From a virus: a DNA stretch of 47,471 bases. The translations under genes and the position numbers were made by a program. Where the stretch lies: positions 1 through 47,471 of the IMG/VR virus record IMGVR_UViG_3300030102_000773. One strand, written 5' to 3'. Shown here one piece after another: positions 1 to 6,771 of this stretch; position 1 is the stretch's first letter; every line of letters begins with the position of its first letter. The notes beneath the pieces are model-generated. The model ran no database searches. It saw only the letters and a list, made by a program, of their open reading frames with translations, and was not told the DNA's origin.

Positions 1-99
1 ACTGTTTGCGTTACTCAGTCAGACTCAGGAAATTCATTCGTCTGTTGATATAGGTTCTATATCTGAACTCAGAGGCAACGCACAAGTTCTAAGAGACAA
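1..99. repeat. Terminal direct repeat (left copy): circular contig overlap
   Basis: The first 99 bases are identical to bases 47373-47471. The sequence is therefore a circle (unique length 47,372 bp) cut at an arbitrary point, inside the FecR-domain gene. The exact 99-base length matches a common assembler k-mer, so it is more likely an assembly join than a biological terminal repeat. Confidence 0.95.
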
Positions 100-1081
100 A
101 ACTTATGGTGCTGAACTAGACTTTGGCATACTCAGTTATGACAAAGTAGAAACTGCAAATGGACGTATGGGTATCACGTTCATAGACGAAACAGAGATAC
201 GACTAACAGAAAATTCACAAGTTTTAATTGACGAGTTTATTTTTGACCCTGACCCAGATAAATCTAAAATGGCTCTGACTTTTGCCAAAGGCACTGCAAG
301 GTTTGTTACAGGTAAGCTAAATAAAATATCAAAAAAGAATATTAAGATCCGCACAAATTCAGCAGTAGTTGGAATTAGAGGCACAGATTTTACTATAACT
401 GTAGATGAGCTAGGAAGATCATTAGTCATATTACTACCTAGTATTGATGGTACGTCTAGTGGTGAGATAACAGTAGAAACTGCTATGGGATTAGTTGTAT
501 TGAACAAACCATATCAATCAACTGTAGCTAGTGTTTTTGAACAAGCACCAACAAAGCCTGTAATTTTAGATATAACATTAGATCAGATAGACAATATGTT
601 AATCGTAAATCCTCCAGAATCTAAGGAAATCTTGCAAGAAGATACACAACAAAGAGCTTCACAGGATTACTTAGACTTTAATGAACTTGAAATTGACTAT
701 TTGTCAGAAAATTTTTTAGATAATGAAGCAGAGTTAGAATTTACAGAGTTAGATTATGATGCTTTGAGTGTTAATTTTTTAGAGGACTTGTTGAATGTAT
801 TGGACGCATTGGCGATAGAAAAGGAGGAGGACGCACTAAAACAAGGTGGAGTTGGAATCAGAATAACTGGTACAGAGATTGGACAAGACAAAGAAACACA
901 AATAACGACTATAATTACTGGTCAAATTGTAAGTTTTAGAAGGTCGGTTGGTCATACAGTAAGATTAGATTTAGATGGTTCTGGTTCGTACACATTGTTA
1001 CTTGAACAGAATGGGGTTCAAAATTTAATAAAACTAAATGGCGGTTCAGACAGTACAATTAAGATAAAGCAAAGCGAGTGA
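2..1081 (+). CDS. FecR-domain secreted protein (3' part; gene crosses the contig join)
   Basis: This open frame enters from the left edge. After closing the circle it starts at the ATG at 47335 and encodes 372 aa. The first residues form a clear signal peptide (one Arg, then a Leu/Ala-rich core ending near residue 20), so the product is exported. Residues about 30-150 match the FecR fold (PF04773): GSISELRGNA, a YDKVETANGR segment, then RTNSAVVGIRGTDF. In sigma-regulating FecR proteins this domain is periplasmic; in other proteins it stands alone in secreted factors. The middle (about 185-270) is very acidic and Leu-rich. The C-terminus (about 275-372) looks like a small beta domain. The gene overlaps the end of the curlin gene by 86 nt and precedes the spanins, so it is probably co-expressed with the curli module. 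No sigma factor is present, so I infer a secreted partner rather than an anti-sigma role. Confidence 0.85.
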   Translation: MFALLSQTQEIHSSVDIGSISELRGNAQVLRDKTYGAELDFGILSYDKVETANGRMGITFIDETEIRLTENSQVLIDEFIFDPDPDKSKMALTFAKGTARFVTGKLNKISKKNIKIRTNSAVVGIRGTDFTITVDELGRSLVILLPSIDGTSSGEITVETAMGLVVLNKPYQSTVASVFEQAPTKPVILDITLDQIDNMLIVNPPESKEILQEDTQQRASQDYLDFNELEIDYLSENFLDNEAELEFTELDYDALSVNFLEDLLNVLDALAIEKEEDALKQGGVGIRITGTEIGQDKETQITTIITGQIVSFRRSVGHTVRLDLDGSGSYTLLLEQNGVQNLIKLNGGSDSTIKIKQSE

Positions 1082-1121
1082 TGTTTGTTTGCTCAAAAGT
1101 CTTTATACTGTTATTGTAATT

Positions 1122-1526
1122 ATGAGGATGAATCTATCATTAGTATTAGGAGGATTGTTAGCCTTAACAATCGCAAGCACAGCTTGGTACATTGACTATC
1201 AGGCAGATCAGATCAGCACTCTCAAAGGTAATCAGATAGTCTTAGAGACCCAGATAGAAGAACAGAACGCTTCTATAGAACGCTATCTAGAGCAACAAAA
1301 GGCACAAGAAGAACAGCTTAAATTATTGGAAGAAGAGAGAAGAAAGGCTATGCAAGATGTCAACAGACTTAGAAAGACATTTGCTAACTTAGACTTAGAT
1401 CAAGAGGCATTAGCAGATCCAGTAGATCTTCAGAATAGAATAAACAAAGGGTCGCTGAGGGTTTTAACAACACTAGAAAAAATTACAGATCCAGAACAAT
1501 TTAATGAAAAATCTAGCAATAATTAG
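1122..1526 (+). CDS. i-spanin (Rz-like inner-membrane spanin)
   Basis: The product has about 134 aa. An N-terminal membrane segment (roughly residues 4-22, LSLVLGGLLALTIAS core) is followed by a long charged coiled coil (about 25-100) rich in Glu, Gln and Lys. This is the Rz/i-spanin architecture: anchored in the inner membrane with a periplasmic helix that reaches the outer-membrane partner and fuses the membranes at lysis. The next gene is a lipoprotein overlapping its 3' end by 23 nt, the usual Rz/Rz1 arrangement. The start is uncertain: TTG at 1089 and ATGs at 1122 and 1128 are in frame, and none has a strong ribosome site. I chose 1122 because it leaves a short positively charged N-terminus before the membrane helix. 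Confidence 0.75.
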   Translation: MRMNLSLVLGGLLALTIASTAWYIDYQADQISTLKGNQIVLETQIEEQNASIERYLEQQKAQEEQLKLLEEERRKAMQDVNRLRKTFANLDLDQEALADPVDLQNRINKGSLRVLTTLEKITDPEQFNEKSSNN

Positions 1527-1872
1527 TTTGTGCCTCCTATTGGCTAACTGCTCAATGTTGCAGTCAGTCAAACCAGTTCAGGTCAAGACTATATCTGAAC
1601 GGACACCGATTTATCACCCTCCTCTGCCCTATCCCATGAGCCTCACAGAAGTAGACTGGCAGGTTATGACACCAATAACCATGCAGGAATATTTAGATAA
1701 TCTTGAATCTGGCAATGCCACAGAGAGAGCTTTCTACACTTTGTCTAGCCAAGAATATCAGAACTTATCTATGACTATGAGCGAAGTAACCAGATATACA
1801 AGGGATATTCTGTCAATTATTAAATATTATAGAGAGCTAGATAAGGCAGAAGAAGATGTGCAAAAGAGGTGA
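1504..1872 (+). CDS. o-spanin (Rz1-like outer-membrane lipoprotein)
   Basis: The product has 122 aa and begins with a lipoprotein signal: basic start, hydrophobic core, and lipobox LLANC with the lipidated Cys near residue 16. The mature part is Pro-rich early on (HPPLPYP) and then helical, ending in a charged coil. It starts inside the i-spanin gene in another frame. A lipoprotein overlapping a membrane-anchored coiled-coil protein next to an endolysin gene is the diagnostic setting of a two-component spanin. The tail beyond the Pro-rich part (about residues 50-115, TMQEYLDNL, YYREL) is longer than in coliphage Rz1, which suggests that it contributes to the periplasmic bridge. Confidence 0.75.
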   Translation: MKNLAIISLCLLLANCSMLQSVKPVQVKTISERTPIYHPPLPYPMSLTEVDWQVMTPITMQEYLDNLESGNATERAFYTLSSQEYQNLSMTMSEVTRYTRDILSIIKYYRELDKAEEDVQKR

Positions 1873-1917
1873 TTTAGGCTAGAATCAAGCGGATAATTTT
1901 CAGTAAGGGAGGTAACT

Positions 1918-2109
1918 ATGGAAATTATGGAAATCATTAACTGGATAACTTGGATAGTGACAGCAGCTTCTGCAATCGCAGCATCTACTCCAACTCCGAA
2001 GGACGATGCTTTGATAGGTAAGGCTTATAAGTTTATTGATGCTTTGGCTCTAAACATTCTAAAGGCTAAAGATAAAGCACCAAGCGCACCTAACTCAGAG
2101 TCTAAGTAA
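1918..2109 (+). CDS. Small membrane protein, holin candidate
   Basis: The product has 63 aa. An N-terminal hydrophobic stretch (about residues 5-23, INWITWIVTAASAIAAS) is followed by a hydrophilic, Lys-rich tail. An AGGGAGG-type ribosome site precedes the ATG. It lies between the o-spanin and the nuclease/endolysin genes, so a holin role is plausible because the endolysin has no export signal of its own. One membrane segment is few for a typical holin, and other membrane proteins (44723-45509) compete for the role. I do not recognise a named family. Confidence 0.6.
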   Translation: MEIMEIINWITWIVTAASAIAASTPTPKDDALIGKAYKFIDALALNILKAKDKAPSAPNSESK

Positions 2110-2519
2110 TGAGTAAAATGCCAGAGCTTTATACCTATAAGGTTAAGGTTCTCAAGACAATAGATGGAGATTCTGTTCGGCTAGATGTAGACGCAGGCTT
2201 TGGCATTACTTTAAAAAATCAGTCTTGTAGAATTGCAAAAATTGACACACCAGAATCTAGGTTGAATGTTAAAAGATACCCAGAAAGAGCTAAAGAAAAA
2301 GAATTAGGCTTAAAAGCTAAAGCAAGATTGAAAGAATTGTTAGAGGGTGAAGTAATATTACATTGTTTGAAAAGAGACAAATATGGAAGATTACTAGGTG
2401 TTTTATATGCAAAAGGTAAAAATATTGGAGAAACATTGGTTAAAGAAGGTTTGGCTTGCACTTATGATGGTGGCACAAAAAAAGCCAGAGTACGAGAAGA
2501 TGGTACATGGGGAGAATAA
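2109..2519 (+). CDS. Staphylococcal nuclease-like (thermonuclease) protein
   Basis: The product has 136 aa and matches the SNase fold (PF00565). Near the start it has IDGDSVRLDVD (about residues 18-28, calcium-binding Asp pair D19/D21). Next comes RIAKIDTPES (41-50), holding the equivalents of the catalytic Arg and Glu, and later KYGRLLG supplies the second Arg. There is no signal peptide, so it should act in the cytoplasm, for example on host or concatemeric DNA, or be released at lysis. It starts at a TAATG overlap with the upstream gene and is followed after one base by the endolysin, so it is expressed late with the lysis genes. Phage SNase-like proteins are common, but their role is rarely tested. 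Confidence 0.85.
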   Translation: MSKMPELYTYKVKVLKTIDGDSVRLDVDAGFGITLKNQSCRIAKIDTPESRLNVKRYPERAKEKELGLKAKARLKELLEGEVILHCLKRDKYGRLLGVLYAKGKNIGETLVKEGLACTYDGGTKKARVREDGTWGE

Positions 2520-2520
2520 A

Positions 2521-2982
2521 ATGCAAATATCAGCAGAAGGATTATCACTTATTAAGAAGTTTGAAGGCTGTCCTGTAGATCAGGACGGTAATTGTTATGC
2601 CTATCAGGATGTTGTAGGAGTTTGGACAATAGCGTATGGATTCACAAAAGACGTGAAAGAAGGTGACAAGATGACTAAGGAAGAAGCAGAGTATGTCTTG
2701 CAAGAAGAGATGATAGAGTATGAAGGCTACATAAATGATCTAGTAGAAGTACCCTTAGAGCAAAATCAGTTTGACGCTTTAGTTTCTTGGGTCTACAACC
2801 TCGGCTCTGGTAACTTAGAATCCTCAACCATGCTTAAAGTTCTCAATGAAGGCAAATACGAAGAAGTGCCTGCTCAGATCAGAAGGTGGAACAAAGCAGG
2901 TGGTAAAGTATTTGATGGATTAGTTAGAAGAAGAGAAGCAGAAGCAATAATGTTTATGGGAGGGGATTGGTTCGCAGTCTAA
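2521..2982 (+). CDS. Endolysin, T4-type lysozyme (GH24)
   Basis: The product has 153 aa, a normal length for a phage lysozyme. The N-terminus reads LIKKFEG (catalytic Glu15), followed by AYQDVVGVWTIAYGF, which supplies the Asp30 and Thr36 of the GH24 E-D-T set. FDALVSWVYNLG and the Arg-rich RRREAEAIMF C-terminus are also typical. It hydrolyses the MurNAc-GlcNAc bond in peptidoglycan. I chose the ATG at 2521 because GGAGA lies just upstream and the lysozyme fold starts there; a longer frame upstream has no homology. No signal or SAR helix is visible, so release needs a holin. Confidence 0.93.
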   Translation: MQISAEGLSLIKKFEGCPVDQDGNCYAYQDVVGVWTIAYGFTKDVKEGDKMTKEEAEYVLQEEMIEYEGYINDLVEVPLEQNQFDALVSWVYNLGSGNLESSTMLKVLNEGKYEEVPAQIRRWNKAGGKVFDGLVRRREAEAIMFMGGDWFAV

Positions 2983-3212
2983 TGGCACTTTCTAAAAAAC
3001 AAAGCAAACGTCTAGGATCTATACTAAGTGTTATCTTCAATGAAGATTGCGGTAAAGAGAATCTGCAAGAAGTTATAAAAGATGGTTTTGTAGAAAAAAC
3101 AGACAACGAAAGCTACAGACTTACAGATGCAGGACAATCAGAAAGGCGAAGATTGAGCACCCTAGCAGGACTAAACCTGCAATATAGTTCTGAAAGAAAA
3201 GAAGAAAATTAA
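2982..3212 (+). CDS. Small protein with winged-helix-like features
   Basis: The product has 76 aa and starts at a TAATG overlap with the endolysin stop. The sequence is basic at the N-terminus (SKKQSKRL). The segment about residues 24-50 (LQEVIKDGFVEKTDNESYRLTDAG) has the helix-plus-wing pattern of small winged-helix proteins. I do not recognise a family. It is the last rightward late gene before the convergent leftward cluster. It may be a regulator or a minor lysis-region protein; confidence is in the gene, not the role. Confidence 0.6.
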   Translation: MALSKKQSKRLGSILSVIFNEDCGKENLQEVIKDGFVEKTDNESYRLTDAGQSERRRLSTLAGLNLQYSSERKEEN

Positions 3213-3245
3213 AGTAAACCGAGCTAAACTAGAGTTACTTTTCAT
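3211..3245. terminator. Possible bidirectional terminator between convergent operons
   Basis: A 7-bp inverted repeat (AAAGTAA at 3211-3217, TTACTTT at 3235-3241) with a 17-nt loop is flanked by T-rich DNA on both strands. It sits in the 88-bp gap between the rightward late genes and the leftward cluster. The stem is AT-rich and weak, so this call is tentative. Confidence 0.3.
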
Positions 3246-3300
3246 TATATTTTTGTGCATTTTCAAACCTCTCTTTTATTGCAGCTACTTATCAACATTT

Positions 3301-3855
3301 TTATCTCCAATTATTTCCTTCGTACCATCCAACTAAGGAAAATCTTTTACCCCTGCTAACAGGCATTACTCTATGATAGATGAAAGAAGGAAAGACTATT
3401 ACTGTGCCAATTTTTTTTATTATATCCTGATCTGGTGTTATAAGGTCATCTGAAAACATAAACTCTCCACCATCGTATTCTGTTGGTTCAGAAAGTTGTA
3501 CTGTTATGCCTAACTTTCTCGTTGAAGATCTATTATCTAATCGCATATCAAAATGGTTATCGTAATGACCACCTTCACTGTACTCTGCTATCTGAAACTC
3601 TTTTAGTCCATTTAGATCAAAACCAAAAGATTCACTATTTGCCATGATGATATATGGCTCAACAATATCATTTATTTTTTTGTTAGCTTCTGTCCCATAA
3701 GGAAATCCAACAACTGTAGAAGTCCTTATCTTGCCATCAATGTTATCGTCACCTATCTTCGCAACTTGTTTAGCTTCTGCTTCAAAAAAAGATTTGATCT
3801 TTAAACAATCATCTTTAGGTATTTCTTCATCCCAAGCATACCACCAACTATTCAT
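3301..3855 (-). CDS. 2-oxoglutarate/Fe(II)-dependent oxygenase (prolyl-4-hydroxylase-like)
   Basis: The product has 184 aa. Its core has the double-stranded beta-helix signature: GGHYDNHFDM supplies Fe ligands His101 and Asp103, and IYHRVMPVSRGKRFSLVGW supplies the distal His161 and the 2-oxoglutarate-binding Arg171. This resembles P4Hc/PKHD-type hydroxylases, which hydroxylate proteins or small molecules using O2, Fe(II) and 2-oxoglutarate. The substrate cannot be inferred. It is the last gene of the four-gene leftward cluster and overlaps its upstream neighbour by ATGA. Such oxygenases are frequent in marine phages. Confidence 0.88.
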   Translation of the reverse strand: MNSWWYAWDEEIPKDDCLKIKSFFEAEAKQVAKIGDDNIDGKIRTSTVVGFPYGTEANKKINDIVEPYIIMANSESFGFDLNGLKEFQIAEYSEGGHYDNHFDMRLDNRSSTRKLGITVQLSEPTEYDGGEFMFSDDLITPDQDIIKKIGTVIVFPSFIYHRVMPVSRGKRFSLVGWYEGNNWR

Positions 3856-4034
3856 GCCCAGACTGTTTCAGTAGTTTTTTTTGGGTCAGCATATTCTGTT
3901 ACTGTTCTACCACTGTAGTAACGAATCCTCCTGAACTTACCACACTCTATATATAAAGACTCAACCATTCGGTCTAACTCTTCTTTTTTTAATCTTTCTC
4001 TAGCAAGATCAACCTTGTAATCATATTCAGTCAT
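3852..4034 (-). CDS. Hypothetical charged protein
   Basis: The product has 60 aa from the ATG at 4034, which is preceded by a strong GGGAGG ribosome site with good spacing. The frame stays open upstream to a TTG at 4115 (87 aa), but that start has no ribosome site. The N-terminal half is a charged helix (ARERLKKEELDRM). The C-terminal half holds a single Cys and KFRRIRYYSGRTVTEY. No family is recognised. Its stop overlaps the oxygenase start (ATGA), so the two are translated together. Confidence 0.6.
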   Translation of the reverse strand: MTEYDYKVDLARERLKKEELDRMVESLYIECGKFRRIRYYSGRTVTEYADPKKTTETVWA

Positions 4035-4126
4035 TTTTCCTCCCTGCATATAATTACGAATGGATTTTACTAAATCTCCAAACATATCAAATACCCCCCC
4101 TATCATATTGATCAAAAATTGAACAG

Positions 4127-4360
4127 CTATTTATTGAGTCTTTTTATGTAAGCATCTTCTGCTTTTTCCCAAACAGACTTACCAAAAAAGTAAGGTAAGC
4201 AAATCAATAGAAGCCATCCAAATATAACAATTACTACTAAACCCAAGACCGAATAAAAAATATAGTCTCTTATTTTTTCCAAGAAGTGTGTTTGCTTTAC
4301 AGGTTTGGTTTTTAATAAAGGTCTGCCCCATTCGTCGTGTGGTTCGTTTGGTTCATACAT
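4127..4360 (-). CDS. Small single-pass membrane protein
   Basis: The product has 77 aa. A hydrophilic N-terminus (about 1-32) leads into one long hydrophobic segment (about 35-58, YSVLGLVVIVIFGWLLLICL) and a basic tail (AYIKRLNK). Its GGAG ribosome site overlaps the 3' end of the upstream gene, indicating coupling. No family is recognised. As an early leftward gene it might act at the host membrane, for example in superinfection exclusion; that is a guess from position only. Confidence 0.6.
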   Translation of the reverse strand: MYEPNEPHDEWGRPLLKTKPVKQTHFLEKIRDYIFYSVLGLVVIVIFGWLLLICLPYFFGKSVWEKAEDAYIKRLNK

Positions 4361-4361
4361 T

Positions 4362-4751
4362 TTATTTCTCCATTAAATCTCTAACAAACTTTCTCCAACC
4401 ATCACAGTAAGTGGCTACATAAATATCATCATTACCTTTAAAGTCGTAGTCTGTTTCCCATACTTCTTCTATTTGTCCGAGTTCATTTTTATATTCTTCA
4501 ATTAAGATTTCTCTTGTAAACCGAGCATCAAGAGTGAAGTCTTGTTTAGCTCCTGTTGAAATTTGCATTTCTATTGGAGTTCCAAAACAATCCACAGTGA
4601 TATTTTTAAAATTCTGTGGTTTTTTACCTTTTTTGTATCTAAGTATTTCGTGACACACTGCTTCTAAAGACTTGGTTTTGCATATAAGCATTTCTCTAAA
4701 TCCTCCGTCTTTATGTGGTCGCATTGATGTCAAATTATATTGATATTTCAT
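4362..4751 (-). CDS. Hypothetical protein, first gene of the leftward cluster
   Basis: The product has 129 aa from the ATG at 4751, preceded by GAGGAAAA. A longer frame to 4778 lacks a ribosome site. The sequence is soluble and mixed alpha/beta, with no motif I recognise. It is the gene next to the divergent control region and would be transcribed from the leftward promoter at 4777-4805. Confidence 0.6.
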   Translation of the reverse strand: MKYQYNLTSMRPHKDGGFREMLICKTKSLEAVCHEILRYKKGKKPQNFKNITVDCFGTPIEMQISTGAKQDFTLDARFTREILIEEYKNELGQIEEVWETDYDFKGNDDIYVATYCDGWRKFVRDLMEK

Positions 4752-4776
4752 GTTATTTTCCTCAATTAAAGAAACC

Positions 4777-4805
4777 ACAATGGACTATTACATTTGATGT
4801 GTCAA
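4777..4805 (-). promoter_or_regulatory. Putative leftward promoter
   Basis: Read on the minus strand, a perfect TTGACA (4805-4800) is followed after 17 bases by CATTGT (4782-4777), a poor -10. It would drive the leftward cluster starting at 4751. The -35 match is strong and the -10 is weak. Confidence 0.45.
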
Positions 4806-4820
4806 TACCTAAAACAAAAA

Positions 4821-4838
4821 ATGTTTCATGTGAAACAT
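4821..4838. promoter_or_regulatory. parS-like palindrome / operator in the divergent control region
   Basis: ATGTTTCA and TGAAACAT are perfect 8-bp inverted arms around a central TG. The inner 16 bases, TGTTTCATGTGAAACA, differ by one base (central CG to TG) from the canonical bacterial chromosomal parS form TGTTTCACGTGAAACA. It lies between the leftward promoter and 5 bases upstream of the rightward -35, an ideal operator position. It could bind host ParB, or be the site of a phage repressor that resembles parS by chance. Confidence 0.6.
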
Positions 4839-4843
4839 AACGC

Positions 4844-4872
4844 TTGATGTAAAACCAAAATGGATTTAGTAT
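4844..4872 (+). promoter_or_regulatory. Putative rightward early promoter
   Basis: TTGATG (4844-4849), a 17-base spacer and TAGTAT (4867-4872) precede the replication initiator gene by 27 bases. Each box matches 4 of 6 consensus bases. The parS-like palindrome lies directly upstream. Confidence 0.5.
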
Positions 4873-4899
4873 CATTCACCCACAAAAAGAGGAGGACAG

Positions 4900-5712
4900 A
4901 TGTCTATAAAGTGTATATCCACAACAATCCATGAAGTTCACGGTTTAACACCAACACAAAAGCTAGTGCTTATATTGTTATCAAACTACTGTGATGAAAA
5001 AAATAGTTGCTTCCCATCCCACTCACATATAGCACGACTAGCAGGAATAAAATCAAGTAAACATATAAGCAAAATAATTAGAGAATTATCTAAACGAGGC
5101 TATCTAACAATACAATATAGATACAAAGAGGATGGAGGTAACAAAAGCAATCTTTATACACTAACATTAGAGGGGGGTATCCTACAAGATACCCGCCCAC
5201 TAGAAGAACCAAAGGGGGTACTTCCTAGTGAACCCAATACTAAAGAGGACACTAAAGATATTATTAATATAGAGTTTGAAAGGTTTTGGAAAATATACCC
5301 AAGAAAGGTCAGCAAGTTTTCTGCACGACTTAAATACCAACAGATAGTAAAAACTTACGATAAGGATAAGCTTTATCATCAGCTAGAAAAGTTTGTTGCA
5401 CATTGCGAAGCAGAAGAGACTGACACTCAATTCATTTGCCATTGCACTACATTTTTAAATCAACGTAGATTCCTAGACTATGAGGATATCAAGTTAGAGG
5501 ACATTAAGAAGCCAACTTGGACGACAAAAAATAAACCGAAGTGGATGCAAGAAAAAGAGATCCTGAGAAAGCAAAACGAACTTAGGGTGTCTAGCTCATG
5601 GTCTACGGATAAAGATCCGCAAAAACAAATTAGGACTAATCCTAAAGCCAGTCAAAAATTGGCTGAGATTGCAGCCAAGCATAACATCAAAGGTAAAAGT
5701 CGTTCGGAGTGA
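4900..5712 (+). CDS. Winged-helix replication initiator (phage O-like)
   Basis: The product has 270 aa. The N-terminal region (about residues 15-90) is a helix-turn-helix/winged-helix domain of the HTH_36 type: LTPTQKLVLILLSNYCDE, then FPSHSHIARLAGI, then IIRELSKRGYL. The middle has IEFERFWKIYPRKVSK (about 124-140), a motif typical of phage replication proteins with that N-terminus. The C-terminus is basic and low in complexity. The family binds the phage origin and recruits host replication proteins. It is the first rightward early gene, with GAGGAGG before the ATG. No helicase loader or helicase follows, so host factors must be recruited directly. The origin may lie inside this gene, as in lambda O; I could not see clear iterons. 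Confidence 0.75.
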   Translation: MSIKCISTTIHEVHGLTPTQKLVLILLSNYCDEKNSCFPSHSHIARLAGIKSSKHISKIIRELSKRGYLTIQYRYKEDGGNKSNLYTLTLEGGILQDTRPLEEPKGVLPSEPNTKEDTKDIINIEFERFWKIYPRKVSKFSARLKYQQIVKTYDKDKLYHQLEKFVAHCEAEETDTQFICHCTTFLNQRRFLDYEDIKLEDIKKPTWTTKNKPKWMQEKEILRKQNELRVSSSWSTDKDPQKQIRTNPKASQKLAEIAAKHNIKGKSRSE

Positions 5713-5890
5713 CCATGCCTTCTGTGGAATCATATATAGCTTTGCACTCCACTGCTCTTGGTCTACGCTTTTCTAAGACCCACTTGCTTACGCAAGCTTG
5801 TGTAAAAGAAACACCAGTCTTTTCTTTGCATACATTTATGAATTGGTTTTGTGTTAAGTTCTTATCGTCAAGATATGCCTGTAATTTCAT
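5687..5890 (-). CDS. Cro/YdaS-like helix-turn-helix regulator
   Basis: The product has 67 aa and reads as a compact Cro-type HTH: KNLTQNQFINV (helix 2 region), SFTQACVSKWVLEKRRPRA (recognition helix and turn), then AIYDSTEGMVTPNDFYL, the conserved end of Cro/YdaS-like regulators. It is encoded opposite to the early genes. Its 3' end overlaps the initiator gene by 26 nt, tail to tail, and its start faces the exonuclease gene across a 92-bp control region. Transcription from the early promoter would run antisense through it, so it could be part of a small genetic switch. It probably binds the palindromic sites at 5912, 9014 and 12118. No integrase accompanies it. Confidence 0.75.
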   Translation of the reverse strand: MKLQAYLDDKNLTQNQFINVCKEKTGVSFTQACVSKWVLEKRRPRAVECKAIYDSTEGMVTPNDFYL

Positions 5891-5911
5891 CGTAATAAAT
5901 ATTCCATTTCG

Positions 5912-5942
5912 TTATTGCAATAATCCAAATAGGAATTATACT
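5912..5942 (+). promoter_or_regulatory. Promoter with overlapping palindromic operator
   Basis: A perfect 12-bp palindrome (TTATTGCAATAA, 5912-5923) overlaps a TTGCAA -35 box (5915-5920). A 16-base spacer and TATACT (5937-5942) follow, aimed at the exonuclease gene. A near inverted repeat (AATCC...GGAATT) fills the spacer. TTGCAA is self-complementary, so a leftward promoter for the Cro-like gene may share it. The same TTGCAA -35 recurs at 9006 and 12110. Confidence 0.55.
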
Positions 5943-5982
5943 GCAATCTTGAATCAAATGAAAATAGTAACAAGGAGTAAAA

Positions 5983-6771
5983 ATGAAAAACAATCCATTT
6001 GACACTTTTGGGATAGATCATCTATCCAACTCAAGCATCAGCTTGTTTATATCCAACACCCCTAAGTGGGTTCTTAATTATCTGCATAAAATAAAATCAC
6101 ATACAAACCCTGCAATGTTAAGAGGCACAGTGGTAGACCATGAAATAGGCAGACAAGAAAAAGAACCTTTGCCCATTGCAGAGTCCATACAAAGAGCAGT
6201 CCTTGAGTTTGATACAACTGCTAAACAACTCAAGAAGGAAAAAGCATTTGAAATAGACGATGCAAAAGAACTCAAGGAAAAACAGAACCTAGCAAAATAT
6301 CTTGAGCTTGCCATACCTCACTATAAGAATTTAGGTAAGGCAAACCATCAGCAAAAAATAGAATTACAACTAGAGGAAATCCCAGTTCCCATCATCGGCT
6401 TCTGTGATTTCACTTTTTCAGAGTTAGGCATAGTGAGAGATCTAAAGACTACTGCCAAGAAACCCTCGGAGATACCAGATTCAGTCAATAGGCAACTGTC
6501 CATTTACAGTACAGCCTTAGACGGATATGTGCCACTTGTAGACTATGTATTAGTGAATCAGTCCAGACAGGAAGTGATCACTATGGAAATCAACGATGTG
6601 GATAAATGGATGTCACAAGTAAAAGGTGCGGTTATAGCAATGCAGAACCTTTTGTCTTTGGGCGACTTAAATGAAATAACTTCAATGATGTACCCAGACC
6701 TATCTGATTGGATGTGGTCTGACTATGAAAAAGAACAAATCATTGAACAAAAAATATGGAGTATAAAATGA
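5983..6771 (+). CDS. PD-(D/E)XK recombination exonuclease
   Basis: The product has 262 aa. The nuclease core is visible: LRGTVVDHEIG (His53), then IIGFCDFTF with Asp142, and GIVRDLKTTAKKPS with Asp153 and Lys155, the D...DxK catalytic set of RecB/Cas4/lambda-exo-like nucleases. NRQLSIYSTAL is the usual QxxxY helix. Such proteins resect double-stranded DNA ends to produce single strands for annealing. The next gene, overlapping by ATGA, is an ERF annealing protein, so together they form a recombination pair. An AAGGAG site precedes the start. Confidence 0.87.
   Translation: MKNNPFDTFGIDHLSNSSISLFISNTPKWVLNYLHKIKSHTNPAMLRGTVVDHEIGRQEKEPLPIAESIQRAVLEFDTTAKQLKKEKAFEIDDAKELKEKQNLAKYLELAIPHYKNLGKANHQQKIELQLEEIPVPIIGFCDFTFSELGIVRDLKTTAKKPSEIPDSVNRQLSIYSTALDGYVPLVDYVLVNQSRQEVITMEINDVDKWMSQVKGAVIAMQNLLSLGDLNEITSMMYPDLSDWMWSDYEKEQIIEQKIWSIK

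Noticed and set aside
1-99. Terminal repeat as a genuine biological terminal redundancy
   Set aside because: The length equals a common assembler k-mer and it lies inside a coding frame; a true direct terminal repeat is usually longer and linked to the terminase region.
2398-2520. Longer endolysin start within the nuclease gene
   Set aside because: The extension would be basic and without homology, whereas the ATG at 2521 has a ribosome site and begins the lysozyme fold.
5709-6002. Open frame of 97 codons on the plus strand after the initiator gene
   Set aside because: It is antisense to the well-supported Cro-like gene, has no ribosome site, and its composition is not protein-like. It also runs through the promoter/operator region.
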